Origin: Armigeres subalbatus | Taxonomy: Eukaryota > Arthropoda > Insecta > Diptera > Culicidae | Length of the DNA: 64,000 nucleotides | Reading direction: 5' to 3' | NCBI RefSeq assembly: GCF_024139115.2 | Contig: NC_085141.1 | Location: forward strand, 243,713,047-243,777,046 | In this document: positions 44,701 to 56,042 of the stretch, piece after piece | Layout: every line of letters begins with the position of its first letter | How positions within the stretch are numbered: the first letter of the stretch is position 1 | Program-made: the position numbers and the translations under genes | The notes under the pieces: generated by a model | What the model was told of the DNA's origin: nothing | Seen by the model: the letters and a program-made list of their open reading frames with translations, nothing else | The model's database searches: none

Positions 44701-44720
44701 AATAAACAAATAAACAAATA
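41718..44720 (+). pseudogene. Non-LTR retrotransposon (CR1/Jockey-like) nested in the RTE-like element
   Basis: It is a 5'-truncated copy flanked by aacctt at 41712-41717 and 44721-44726, ending in an aaataaacaaataaac tail. After a short N-terminal piece (41718-41826) and a MITE, 42965-43975 encodes nearly the whole reverse transcriptase: LGPDGVPSIFLKKW, NNYRGITSLCVISKLFELTV, DLSAAFDKLNHKI, SGIPQGSHLGPLIFLLYFND and FADDLKMFL. The remainder (43951-44556) gives LTFGNHISSVVDKASRALGC and CSLVRSTLEYCSAVWNP. The two frames are offset by one missing base near 43945. Otherwise the coding sequence is well kept, so this is one of the younger insertions. The clade is uncertain; there is no RNase H. Confidence 0.85.
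41827..42964. mobile_element. 1.14-kb MITE with 3-bp CAG duplication
   Basis: It starts gggtggcattgtgcatctcg and ends with the inverted cgagatgcgcaatgtcaccc. The flanks are cag at 41824-41826 and cag at 42965-42967. Treating one cag as the duplication rejoins the host retrotransposon frame as ...SVDQISTAV..., so the boundaries are fixed by coding continuity. The interior is AT-rich with ttcgattcga-like subterminal motifs and no recognisable protein. PIF/Harbinger-type and other 3-bp-duplicating enzymes are candidates for its mobilisation. Confidence 0.85.
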
Positions 44721-46413
44721 AACCTTCTTACGAACGAGCGTGAGGTGATCCAAAGGTGGCGGCAGCACTACGAAGAGCACCTGAATGGCGATGTGGCAGA
44801 AGAAGATGGGGGTATGGTGATGGGCCTGGGGAACGCGCGCAGGACATAATTCTACCGGCTCCGGATCTCCAAGAAATCCAGAAGGAGATTGGCCGGGTGA
44901 AGAACAACAAAGCCCCTGGGGTTGACCAACTACCAGGAGAGCTATTTAAACACGGTGGTGAAGCACTGGCTAGAGCGCTGCACTGGGTCATTACCAAGGT
45001 TTGGGAGGAGGAAGTTTTGCCGCAGGAGTGGATGGAAGGTGTCGTGTGTCCCATCTACAAAAAGGGCGATAAGCTGGATTGTAGAAACTATCGCGCAATC
45101 ACATTGCTGAACGCCGCCTACAAGGTACTCTCCCAAATTTTATGCCGTCGACTAGCACCAATTGCAAGGGAGTTCGTAGGGCAGTACCAGGCGGGTTTTA
45201 TGGGCGAACGCTCCACCACGGACCAGGTGTTCGCCATTCGCCAAGTACTGCAGAAGTGCCGCGAATACAACGTGCCCACACATCATCTATTCATCGACGT
45301 CAAAGCCGCATATGATACAATCGATCGGGACCTATGGGGACAATCGATCGGCTATGGCAGCTAATGCACGAACACGGATTTCCGGATAAACTGACACGGG
45401 TGATGTGCATAGTTCGAGTTTCAGGGGCATTCTCGAGTCCCTTCGAAACCCGCAGAGGGTTACGGCAAGGTGATGGTCTTTCGTGTCTGCTATTCAACAT
45501 CGCTTTGGAAGGGGTAATACGAAGAGCAAGGATTAACACGAGTTATACAATTTTCAATAAGTCCGTCCAGCTATTTGGCTTCGCCGACGACATAGATATT
45601 ATGGCACGTAACTTTGAGAAGATGGAGGAAGCCTGCATCAGACTGAAGAGGGAAGCCAAGCGGATCGGACTAGTCATCAATACGTCGAAGAAATCATACA
45701 TGATAGGAAGAGGTTTAAGAGAAGACAATGTGAGCCACCCACCGCTAGTTGGCATCGGTGGTGACGAAATCGAGGTGGTAGAAGAATTCGTGTACTTGGG
45801 CTCACTGGTGACTGCCGAAAATGATACCAGCAGAGAAATTCGGAGACGTATAGTGGCTGGAAATCGTACATACTTTGGACTCCGCAAGACGCTCCGATCG
45901 AAAAGAGTTCGCCTCCGTACCAAACTGACAATTTACAAAACGCTCATTAGACCGGTAGTCCTCTACGGACACGAGACCTGGACGATGCTCGTGGAGGACC
46001 AACGCGCACTCGGAGTTTTCGAAAGGAAAGTGCTGCGTACCATCTATGGTGGGGTGCAGATGGCGGACGGTACGTGGAGGAGGCGAATGAACCACGAGTT
46101 GCATGAGCTGCTGGGAGAACCATCCATCGTTCACACCGCGAAAATCGGACGACTGCGGTGGGCCGGGCACGTAGCCAGAATGTCGGACAATAACCCGGTG
46201 AAAATGGTTCTCGACAACGATCCGACGGGTACAAGAAGGCGAGGTGCGCAGCGGGCAAGGTGGATCGATCAGGTGGAAGATGACTTGCGGACCCTCCGCA
46301 GACTGCGTGGTTGGCGATGTGTAGCCATGGACCGAGCCGAATGAAGAAGACTCTTATATACCGCACAGGCCACTTCGGCCTTAGTCTGAATAAATAAATA
46401 AATAATAATAACA
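44721..46413 (+). pseudogene. RTE-like element, 3' part: reverse transcriptase and C-terminus
   Basis: Reading continues from 41717: EREVIQRWRQHYEEHLNGDV, NNKAPGVDQLPGELFKHGGE, CPIYKKGDKLDCRNYRAITL, DVKAAYDTIDRD, RRGLRQGDGLSCLLFNIALE, catalytic FADDIDIMA at about 45580-45605, EEFVYLGSLVTAENDTSREI, KTLIRPVVLYGHETWTM and GRLRWAGHVARM. A short tandem duplication around 45317-45357 (acaatcgatcgg twice) shifts the frame between two open parts of 202 and 336 codons. The end is an aataaataaataaataa tail. Apart from that break the reverse transcriptase is intact from thumb to FADD, so it is a fairly young copy. Confidence 0.88.
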
Positions 46414-46494
46414 TCGGTTGACCGATGCATTATCGTTTGCAACTATAAACGATGTAGGGCTTTTGGACCCAATTGAACGTTTATCCGAAACTGT

Positions 46495-46580
46495 TTGGGC
46501 AACGATAGTTTCGGCCAGACGACCTGTTAGGACAAACGGCTCTTCCGGCCAAATTACCAACTCGGCCGTCTGTCACTTTC
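46495..46580. repeat. Fragment of the ggccgaaag fold-back family
   Basis: Motifs ggccagacgacctgttagg and ccggccaaattaccaactcg follow the pattern of 21783-22620. A second small fragment is at 48255-48325 (ggcccgaaaatgtcc, ttcggccaaacaacc). Confidence 0.5.
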
Positions 46581-46706
46581 GGTTTCGGAATGGAATGAAC
46601 CTTACCAAGAATTTTTAATCGAAAATAGAAAGAATTTTCTGAAGAAATCGAAAAACAATCCTCAGAAATTTCGAGTATTTTTCCGATGTTTTAAAGTTGG
46701 CTTTGG

Positions 46707-47172
46707 TGGGGGCTGGTTGGCTTCCATCGTTCGCTGAACTGACGTGGTCATCTCCTCCGCTGCCTTAACTTTCACTGCCTGTACTCTGAGCGCCATTTAA
46801 ATGATCCTCGAAGTGCTGCTTCCCCCTTTCGATCACCACACGTTCGTCCGTCAAGATGCTCCCATCCTTATCTCTGCACATTTCGGCTCAGGGTACGTAG
46901 CTATTGCGGGATGCGTTGAGCTTTTGATAAAACTTGCGTGTTTCTTGAGAACGGCAAAGCTGTTCCATCTCCTCGTACTTCGCTTCTTCCAGGCGGCATT
47001 TCTTCTCCTGAAAAAGGCGGGTCTGCTGTCTCCGCCTCCGTCTGTAGCGTTCCACGTTCTGCCGGATCCCTTGCTGCACCGCGACCACCCGGGCTGCCTC
47101 CTTCTCCTCTAGAATCTATCTGCACTTTTCGTCGAACCAATCGTTCCGTCGACTCCGTCCCACATACGGTGG
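46707..47172 (-). pseudogene. RTE-like fragment: endonuclease-RT linker
   Basis: The minus strand matches 54462-54920 closely. It reads RYRRRRRQQTRLFQEKKCRL then EEAKYEEMEQLCRSQETRKF, with a frame change near 46888 before the DKDGSILTDE region. Both the endonuclease core and the catalytic RT blocks are absent. Confidence 0.8.
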
Positions 47173-47249
47173 CTCAGTTCTGTAAATTTATTCGCAACGC
47201 TGCGGTGATGCGTCATCATCGGAAGACAACGGAAGCAGTCAACTGAAAT

Positions 47250-50200
47250 TTTCTCACATGGTACGGGCTATCGTTTCGTTAGTGTTAATTATTGAAACGT
47301 GCATCTTTATGTGAAAATCGATCCTTTTCAGGATCACACATTTATTTTTTGAGGGATGAGCATGATTTGAGACTTATGTTCAAATTGTGCAAAAGACAAT
47401 CGTAGACTATCGTCTACTATATAAAATTTATTATTATACTAAATATTATCACAAGAACCGGACTGATGAGTGTGTGCTAATTTGAAAGGATTTTCCTCCA
47501 ATGTGCAATTTTTTTAACAATGCGCTTTCTAATTACTTTTTATTTTATGTCTTTATTAATGATGCTTTCAGCCCTTGGCTGGCTCTCCTCCGTAATTACT
47601 CTTTAAAAACAGCAATCATACGTTTGTCCTAGCATTGCGCTTAGATTTCACTTTGTGTTGTTGCTGTCCGATGGCCATTCGATGACTTTTCGATAAGACG
47701 CCACCATTTAGAATAATTTGTGAGCATCTCCACTTGTGGCGCAGAGAGTTCTGCTTTTAGCGAAAAGCAAAACGATCGGCCGGTAACCAAAATTTTGTGC
47801 TGCTTTGTGCTTTGTGTAAATTAATCAGAAAGTTAAAATTTGTTTCTTGTCCAGTGTTTCTCCAGTAAGTGATACGGTGTTCATGAGTTTGCAGTAGCCA
47901 TCGAACAAGTAAGTGCGTGTTTCAATCGATGCGAATATGATAATTATCTATCTGTTGATCGATGGCTTATGTACATTAGACTGGCCCAGCTTAGTATAGG
48001 GAGAAAAAATTGTTGTCGAATTCCACGCACCCCCCTGGATTGTGTCGTTTGGTGAGAAAATCAATCTCTTAAAATTTCAGCTCAATCGCTTGTTGCATAA
48101 GCTGGAGCAATTGATTTGAAGTTTGTATTTCAGCAAAAATATATAGGAAAATACACCTCCGTCACTCATTCGATCTGGAAATTGGTTTTGATTGCTCGAT
48201 TGAGTTCAGAATTGCCGTTTTGTAGGGTTATTTGGGAGAAAAAGTTATTTGGCCCGAAAATGTCCTAAACAATCATTCGGCTAAACGGCATTTTCGGCCA
48301 AACAACCTATTCGACTCTCTGCCAAACAATCCATCTCCTTTTAAAAATATTTATTTCCATTAAAAATTCTATGAATTGCTGCGGGAAATCTTTAGGAATT
48401 TTTATTGCAAGTTCGTCCTAGTTTTTACGTAGAGCTTTTCGAAATTTCCACGGAAAATTGTGTAGAATTTTCAAGGTTATCATTGGCATTTTCACGAGAA
48501 ATTCTCCGCAGTTTCAACGAGATGTTGTGAGGATGTCAATTGGAAAATTTTACGTAGGCGGACTTTCCACGAAAAAATCTTGCCCAGGGTCGGACTTTTC
48601 CGGAAAGGGGCCTCAGGGTCGACAGTTTTCGAGGACCTCTAAATGTACGAAAAAGACTGAAGATCGCAGCAAGACATGCGCGCGGATGGTTGGTTTTGAA
48701 TTGTCACGTTTTTTTTTCGTTCGCGCAAGAAACAGATTCGGCTGATGTTTATAATTTGCATGTACTAGAAAAGTGTTTTGAAGTTTGGAATTTACCTTTA
48801 ATAAAGTGTATTTCTTAATTGAGTGCGCGAAGTCGTTTGTGTATGCGGGATGTTTTTGGTGAAATATGTGTGGCTGTGTTATAATACCAGAGATAGATGG
48901 TTATTTATCCCTTATTTATCGAATTACTCCGTATAGATTTGCAAGAGTGAAGTAAATTGTTCGTGGAAGTGATTGGATCAATTTGGTGAGATTGTTTCAA
49001 TATGTTTTTATATGATTCCAAAATTAAATGCACGCTGGATTAAAAAATAATCCGGAAATTTGTTTATGGATCCATTATCCAATTGATAATGGTAGCATAA
49101 ACAGGCGGGGCTTATTGCTAGTGAAAGTGACCTCAGACTGGACGTGAGTTACCAGGCAGTCTGAAATGGGTCACTGGAGCTGCAGTAGAGCTAGCACCTT
49201 CTAACTCCCGGGCTAAAGCTGACTTTATTAAAGACAGTTTTCTTCCATAATACCACTGCCGGACAGTGGGGGTTAGATTGAAGATACACACACAGATACA
49301 TACACACACCTCTAAATGTACGAAAAAGACTGTTTGTTGATATACCACTAAGGCTTTGTAGGGGCCAAGTAAGCTTTGTGCCTGTGGGAGAAGCGGTTTG
49401 TGTTTGACTTGCACACTCAGAGGATTTGGATACTTCAATAAACAAATGAGTATAAAAAAGGAAATATTGCCAAATATGTAGATCTATGACTCGAAAATCG
49501 TACCTTTCTCGTACAACAAAGTTTTTTGTTCCCAATACAGATTTATTAAAATAAGTAGATGTACGTGAGGCATGAAAAAACGGAGTGTAAACCACACATT
49601 CAATTTCTGCAGATATGTAGAATTGCGTGTAAAAATAAATCCACAATCCACTTGTCGCATAATCACACATCCCTTCCACACCTCAACATCAATCAATAAT
49701 CTCCACGTGCATAATCCCCGTATCCATCTACTCGTACTGCCACTCCGAAGCGGTGAACAAATTACCGCAAATTTGTTTGATTTATTACGAATGCCTTGGC
49801 TGATTCAACGAGACAAATGCGAACGTCGAAAAACATAGACCTAGCTCTAAGAGCCTGACTCTTTCGCCCAGAGAAAAAGCCATTTTGCCCCGGTTCTTGT
49901 TCCAACCGTTTGATATTGGAAGCCATGCCAACCGGCGGCCAGGAGCAACTTTAGCTCGCACATAGGTACCAAGCCAAATGCTCAGGGGTCCCACTCGACG
50001 CTACAGGATGCTTATTGAGATTCGATCTGCTGACGAAGGCAGAGCCTGCCATAAACAGGAAGCCGATGAATAATGTACTGAATGATGCTTGCTACATCGT
50101 GACCAGTGCTTTTCTCCATCCCAGGGATCAGGGCTTCATATTTCAAAAAGATGGACACCTTTCTTCTCCGGAGTGACGATGGATTAGAGAATGTAGGTAC

Positions 50201-51720
50201 CTCATCCAGCTATCCAACTACTACTACTGGTGCCATGAACAAAAAACCTGACAACGAGGTGTAAGATGACTACAGAATGAACGCAATCATCAATCTGCTC
50301 ACCGCTGCTGTAGGTTCGTTCCATTAACCGATACTCACCAAATATTGGAATACGTACCGTCATTGGAGTACCGGCTGTCAGCAGTCCTTGTGGCACGGTT
50401 CCAGCCAGATGTGCTTTCACTGGCTTTTCATGGGGAGAGAATATTACGTTTTGGGGGTGAATATTTCATACACGGAAGAATCATATCCTACACCTGTTCT
50501 TTTATGACAAAGTTTGGTCGATGGAATGCAAGTCTGGTTTTATGAAGCCTACTCGTAGGTGTTGTTTTACCATTTGCACACACTATCAGTGGGCTGATAT
50601 GATCTAGATAACCGAATGAAGATTATTGAGTGGATTGATTGGAAGACAACACCCCATGCCAATGGACTGATAGTTTTTCCATCCATCTTTTTCCTACAGA
50701 CTAAAGATACTTGCTAAGTGGAAGTGTTCTTCGTATTACCGTTATTTCCAAAAGACTGACAGTCATTAATATTATGAGGATTCCCCGATAACCTTGAAGC
50801 ACCTTTGTAAACGTATTGTTGAGAAGAATACTCGTTACTACTTTGATTCTTGCAAACACTCTCAAAAGCAATTTCAATTTCCAATTTAATTAGTTTAATA
50901 TCAAACGATTTCGCCGATGCTTTTACTCACTTGCAACACCGAGCAAGCAACACGAAAAACGATGCTACGGTTTACCGAATTTTCCGCAAATTACGGTGAC
51001 ACATTAGTTATTTTCGGTGAGATTTATCTCCAAACCGCCATTAGTTCACGACCCACCTTCACCCGCGCTGCAACACACCGAAGGCTGACGGCGAGACCGT
51101 TTATCTGGTATCACCAATCTTCCAAATCGAAACAGCAGGAGTAAGCCACCACCACAACAGCAGTATAGCACACTTTCCTCAACGGGATCGTCGCTGCAGG
51201 GATAACCCGAGTACAAATTAGAAACAATTTTTTTTATTGTTGTGATTTATCAATTTAATTTTAAACATCAATTATGATAGCAGAGGGCGATCTAAAAAAC
51301 GAAGACTAGGCAGTTTTAAGCAAAACTTTGCAGCTCTCAATATTGAGTGGGCTAAAGTATCATTTCAGATTCAATACAAAACGCATTTGTCCATTATCCA
51401 TAATGTCTAATTATGTATTTTACTATTAAATTGATTAACCTTGCTCTCATTTAACCACAACGCTGTGCAGCTTGGTTGAGCTTGGTTGCGTTCGCAGTCG
51501 TGTTGGTTGTCCGATGAGAAAAAAGGCCAAATCATAGCCAACTGTTGACTGATCAAATGCCATTATCCGTCCACTTCAAGAGATATCAATTAGTTATAGG
51601 ATATTTAAAGTACTTAAGGACAAGCATCTGGGACTATGTCCAAGGGCTTGACGATCCCACCCCAGGCCATCTGCGAGTTGTGGGGCTTGCCTAGGATGTT
51701 GTGGGGTTTGACAGTGGGCC
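47250..51720. other. 4.5-kb region with no recognisable transposon; possible unique DNA
   Basis: No bounded element or known protein is supported. Points of note: a GC-balanced block at 47690-47930 containing ccagtaagtgat and acaagtaagtgc, which fit splice-donor consensus; a 25-bp exact direct repeat (48635-48659 and 49308-49332); a tiny piece of the tgcctttctcgta family near 49490-49520; and minus-strand coding-like stretches at 49990-50444. This is the most plausible place in the window for non-coding exons or regulatory DNA of a real gene, but the evidence is thin. Confidence 0.35.
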
Positions 51721-51724
51721 CTGT

Positions 51725-52010
51725 TCTTCTTCTTCTTCTTATTGGCATTACATACGACACACTGGGGCAGAGCCGCCTCACAGCTTAGTGTTCATTAAGC
51801 ACTTCCACTAACTGCGAGGTTTCTAAGCCAAGTTATCATTTTTGCATTAGTCATCATGAGGCTAACACGATGATACTTGTATGCCTAGGGAAGTCGAGAC
51901 AATTTCCAATCCGAAAATTGTCTAGACCAGCACCGGGAACTGAACCCCGCCACCCTCAGCATGGTCTTGTTTCGTAGCCGCGCGTCTTACCGCACGGCTA
52001 AGAAGGGCCC
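51725..52010 (-). mobile_element. Feilai: Feilai tRNA-derived SINE, full-length copy
   Basis: On the minus strand it starts gggcccttcttagccgtgcg, followed by the pol III A- and B-box region (the B box has ggttcagttcc in place of ggttcgattcc), the acgatgatacttgtatgcc-type body and an aagaagaagaaga tail at 51725-51740. It lines up end to end with the copy at 10140. No target duplication is obvious. Confidence 0.9.
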
Positions 52011-52216
52011 TATAAAATGCATGTATCCGCTGCGGAAATTTGCTGGACAGGACATAAAGTGTGGAAAAGCGGGCATCGAGCCGCTATCTTCTATCAAAGC
52101 TGTGGCACCTCCAACAAGCTGGGAACCGGCTTCATAGTGCTGGGAAAGATGCGCCAACGTGTAATTGGATGGCAGCCAATCAACGCAAGGATGTGTAATG
52201 CAACGTACACACCGGT

Positions 52217-52585
52217 CAAGCAGTTGGACGAACATTGACTCCGCCCCCAAGAAAACACTTCGGTTGCTGCTTTGTTTGAACGTGTGTGAAGTTGTTCGAA
52301 CAACCATTTGACAGTTGGCGGCTCGGTTGGAAAAAATTAAAACGGTTTGATTTTGGTTTGAGTTGTCGGGGGTGGAGTCAAGGTTCGCCGAACATGTTTG
52401 AGCATTTGTAGTGAAGTTGAACAAACCCCCATATATTTTTTGATGGTTGGTGCTCAAGTTAGCGCTTCGGTCGTTCGTGTGTGATATTGTTGGTCGAATA
52501 AATTAATTGTTCGTGCCGCTGTTGGTAAAACTTGATGGATGTTGGAACAAACGAGAGCTGGAGTCAATGTTGGTCAAACTGCTTG
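52217..52585. mobile_element. ~370-bp inverted-repeat element related to the 24462-28710 element
   Basis: The left caagcagttggacgaacatt is matched by the complement of ggtcaaactgcttg at 52572-52585, with ttgactcc continuing on both sides. The ttgactccgcccc and gttgttcgaacaacc motifs parallel the ends of the 24462-28710 element. The duplication is not resolved. Confidence 0.55.
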
Positions 52586-52597
52586 ACTTGACTGCTT

Positions 52598-52872
52598 GAT
52601 TAATTTTGAATCGATTATTACCCAACGATTAATCGATTCAATAATCGAGAGGAATCGAGAGTAATCGATTAGTTACTAATCGATTAATCAGAATTTTACG
52701 ACATCATAAGGATGTCGAAAATTAATTGATTATTTCGATTAATCGATTCATCGTTGTGATAATCGATTAATTTTGAATCGATTACTATACAATGATTAAT
52801 CGATTCAATAATCGACAAGAATCAAGAGTAATCGATTAGTAACTAATCGATTAATCGGGATTTTACGACATC
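52598..52872. repeat. Two ~110-bp direct repeats rich in taatcgatta
   Basis: 52598-52705 and 52764-52872 are direct repeats with about ten differences. Each contains four or five copies of aatcgatta-like palindromes and ends tttacgacatc. The spacer (52706-52763) carries further attaatcgatt motifs. Confidence 0.75.
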
Positions 52873-52920
52873 TCTACGAATGCCCACTGCGACGTCAAAA
52901 TCGTCATCGGAGAAATAAAC

Positions 52921-55346
52921 TACCCAATTCATTCATTTCATTCATTTATTTAGTTAACATCTAAACAGATAACACTGAATCAACAATTTGACGCCACAAT
53001 ACACGGTTCGAGGCCGCATCTCTCCATCCTCGGATACGCCCCACGCTCGCCAAGTCGTTCTGCACCTGGTCTGCCCATCTCGCTCGCTGCGCTCCACGCC
53101 GTCTCGTACTTGCCGGATCGGATGCGAACACCATCTTTGAAGGGTTGTTGTCCGGCATTCTTGCAACATGTCCTGCCCATCGTACCCTTCCGGCTTTAGC
53201 TACTTTCTGGATACTGGGTTCGCCGTAGAGTTGGGCGAGCTCATGGTTCATTCTTCGCCGCCACACACCGTCTTCTTGCACACCGCCAAAGATGGTCCTA
53301 AGCCCCCGTCTCTCGAATACTCCGAGTGCTTGCAAGTCCTCCTCGAGCATTGTCCATGTTTAATGTCCGTAGAGGACAACCGGTCTTATAAGCGTCATGT
53401 ACATGACACATTTGGTGCGGTGGTGAATCTTTTTCGATCGCAGTTTCTTCTGGAGCCCGTAGTAGGCCCGACTTCCACAGATGATGCGCCTTCGTATTTC
53501 ACGACTAACGTTGTTGTCAGCCGTTAGCAAGGATCCGAGGTAGACGAATTCCTCGACCACCTCGAAGGTATCCCCGTCTATCGTAACACTGCTTCCCAGG
53601 CGGGCCCTGTCGCGCTCGGTTCCGCCCACAAGCATGTACTTTGTCTTTAACGCATTCACCACCAGTCCAACTTTTGTTGCTTCACGTTTCAGGCGGGTGT
53701 ACAGTTCTGCCACCTTTGCAAATGTTCGGCCGACAATGTCCATGTCATCCGCGAAGCAAATAAATTGATTGGATCTGTTGAAAATCGTACCCCGGCTGTT
53801 ACACCCGGCTCTCCGCATGGCAATGTTGAACAACAGGCACGAAAGTCCATCACCTTGTCTTAGTCCCCGGCGCGATTCGAACGAACAGGAGTGTTCGCCC
53901 GAAATCTTCACACAGTTTTGCACACCATCGACCGTTGCTTTGATCAGTCTGGTAAGCTTCCCAGGGAAGCTGTTCTCGTCCATAATTTTCCATAGCTCTA
54001 CGCGGTCTATACTGTCGTATGCCGCCTTGAAATCAACGAACAGATGGTGCGTTGGGACCTGGTATTCACGGCATTTTTAAGGATTTGCCGTACAGTAAAG
54101 ATCTGGTCCGTTGTCGAGCGGCCGTCAACGAAGCCGGCTTGATAACTTCCCACGAACTCGTTCACTAATGGTGACAGACGACGGAAGATGATCTGGGATA
54201 TCACTTTGTAGGCGGCATTAAGGATGGTGATCGCTCGAAAGTTCTCACACTACAGTTTGTCGCCTTTCTTGTAGATGGGGCATATAACCCCTTCCTTCCA
54301 CTCCTCCGGTAGCTGTTCGGTTTCCCAGATTCTGACTATCAGTTTGTGCAAGCAAGTGGCCAGCTTTTCCGGGCCCATCTTGATGAGCTCAGCTCCGATA
54401 CCTTCCTTACCAGCTGCTTTATTGGTCTTTAGCTGTTGAATGGCATCCTTAACTTCCCTCAAGGTGGGGACTGGTTGGCTTCCATCGTCCGCTGAACTGA
54501 CGTAGTCATCTCCTCCGCTGCCTTGACTTTCACTGCCTGTACTCTCAGCGCCATTCAGATGTTCCTCGTAGTGCAGCTTCCACCTTTCGATCACCACACG
54601 TTCGTCCGTCAAGATGCTCCCATCCTTATCCCGGCACATTTCGGCTCACGGCACGAAGCCTTTGTGGGATGCGTTGAGCTTCTGATAGAACTTGCGTGTA
54701 TCTTGAGAACGGCACAGCTGTTCCATCTCCTCGCACTCCGCTTCTTCCAGGCGGCGTTTTTTTTCCTGAAAAAGGCGAGTCTGCTGTCTCCGCTTCCGTC
54801 TATAACGTTCCACGTTCTGCCGGGTACCTTGCTGCAGCGCGACCGCCCGCGCTGCGTCCTTCTCCTCCAGAATCTGTCTGCACTCTTCGTCGAACCAATC
54901 GTTCCGTCGACTTCGACCCATATACCCGACGTTGTTCTCCGCTGCGTCGTTAATGGCTGCTTTGACTGTATTCCAGCAGTCCTCAAGAGGGGCCCCATCG
55001 AGCTCACCCTCTTCCGGCAACGCTGCCTCGAGATGCTGCGCGTATGCAGTGGCGACATCAGGTTGCTTCAGTCGCTCTAGGTCGTACCGCGGCGGTCGTC
55101 GGTACCGAACATTGTTGATGACGGATAGTTTTGGGCGCAGTTTAACCATCACCAGATAGTGGTCAGAGTCGATGTTAGCGCCACGATATGTCCTGACGTC
55201 GATAATGTCGGAGAAGTGCCGTCCATCAATCAGAACGTGGTCGATTTGTGATTCTGTCTGCAGTGGTGATCTCCAGGTGTACCGATACAGGAGGCTGTGT
55301 TGGAAGTAGGTGCTGCGAATGGCCATATTCTTGGAGGCGGCTACCA
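52921..55346 (-). pseudogene. RTE-like non-LTR retrotransposon, most complete copy
   Basis: On the minus strand the order is: endonuclease C-terminal half (NMAIRSTYFQHS, TESQIDHVLIDGRHFSDIID, DSDHYLVM), linker (RRNDWFDEECRQILEEKDAA, TRKFYQKLN), RT (DKDGSILTDERVVIERWKLH, TNKAAGKEGIGAELIKMGPE, CPIYKKGDKL, SYQAGFVDGRSTTDQIFTVR, RRGLRQGDGLSCLLFNIAM, catalytic CFADDMDIVGR near 53730-53760, EEFVYLGSLLTADNNVSREI, LIRPVVLYGH) and C-terminus (GRVRWAGHVARMPDNNPSKM). The tail is aaataaatgaatg. Interruptions: a stop at 54652, a TAG after KKGDKL (54250), a frameshift near 54100, and others near 53355. It is 5'-truncated at about 55346. It serves as the reference for the fragments at 3748, 8363 and 46707. 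Confidence 0.88.
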
Positions 55347-55349
55347 ACT

Positions 55350-55620
55350 ACCCAATAGTGAGTTTAATTCACCCAACCTCGAGCATCCGTACGGTAAGCC
55401 AAAATTGAGTAAGTAGGGTCGAAGTAGTTTGCCTTTACTCCCATGTTAAAAAAGTACCCAACGGAAAATTTATTTACCCAAATGTAAGTTTAATTCACCT
55501 AATTTCGACCTCAGGTAATAAAACTCAAAATTGGCTTCCCGTATTAAACTGGCGTCGTTGGATTGTTTGGCTCTTTTGTTTTTGACAACAAAAGAAAGAG
55601 TGGATGAAAGAGAAGAGAAA
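55350..55620. repeat. Non-coding repeat with acccaa.tgtgagtttaattcacc motifs
   Basis: gtgagtttaattcacccaa at about 55358 and gtaagtttaattcacctaa at about 55485 are direct repeats. ccaaaattgagtaagtagg and actcaaaattggc are inverted to each other. It abuts the truncated 5' end of the RTE-like copy. Ends were not defined. Confidence 0.5.
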
Positions 55621-56042
55621 AAATAACTCAAAATAACTCTTCCGTGTAGCTGAAAATGTTCAACAAACGGGGAGTATTGAGACTGATGAAAACTTGAGAA
55701 CTTTAAAAAGCAAACAATTATATTGAACATTGTCTCCTAATATTAGGAACGATCGTTGTTTAACAAAAAATGCTTGTAGTAACCGAACAGTGAATCTCGT
55801 TTAAAGTTGGTGTCCATTGTTCAGAGAAAAAGAAAAGATCTAGGATCTTTTTTCAAATGGGCCTAATTGATTCTGACCTTGATTTTTGGAATGACGATTG
55901 TGCTCTTAATTCAAACTATTCTTGTCAACTAATTCACCCGACAGAAAAAATTGATAGCGATCTATCTGGTAGAAAAGTTAAACGACAAGTGCTAAATAGA
56001 GAGAGTATGAGTCGTTCCAAATTTCAAGGGCAAATACAGTTA

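Noticed and set aside
51716..52011. gggccct on both sides of the full-length Feilai as a 7-bp target duplication
   Set aside because: gggccct is also the first part of the Feilai head in the other copy, so the match on the head side belongs to the element and the flanking copy may be coincidental.
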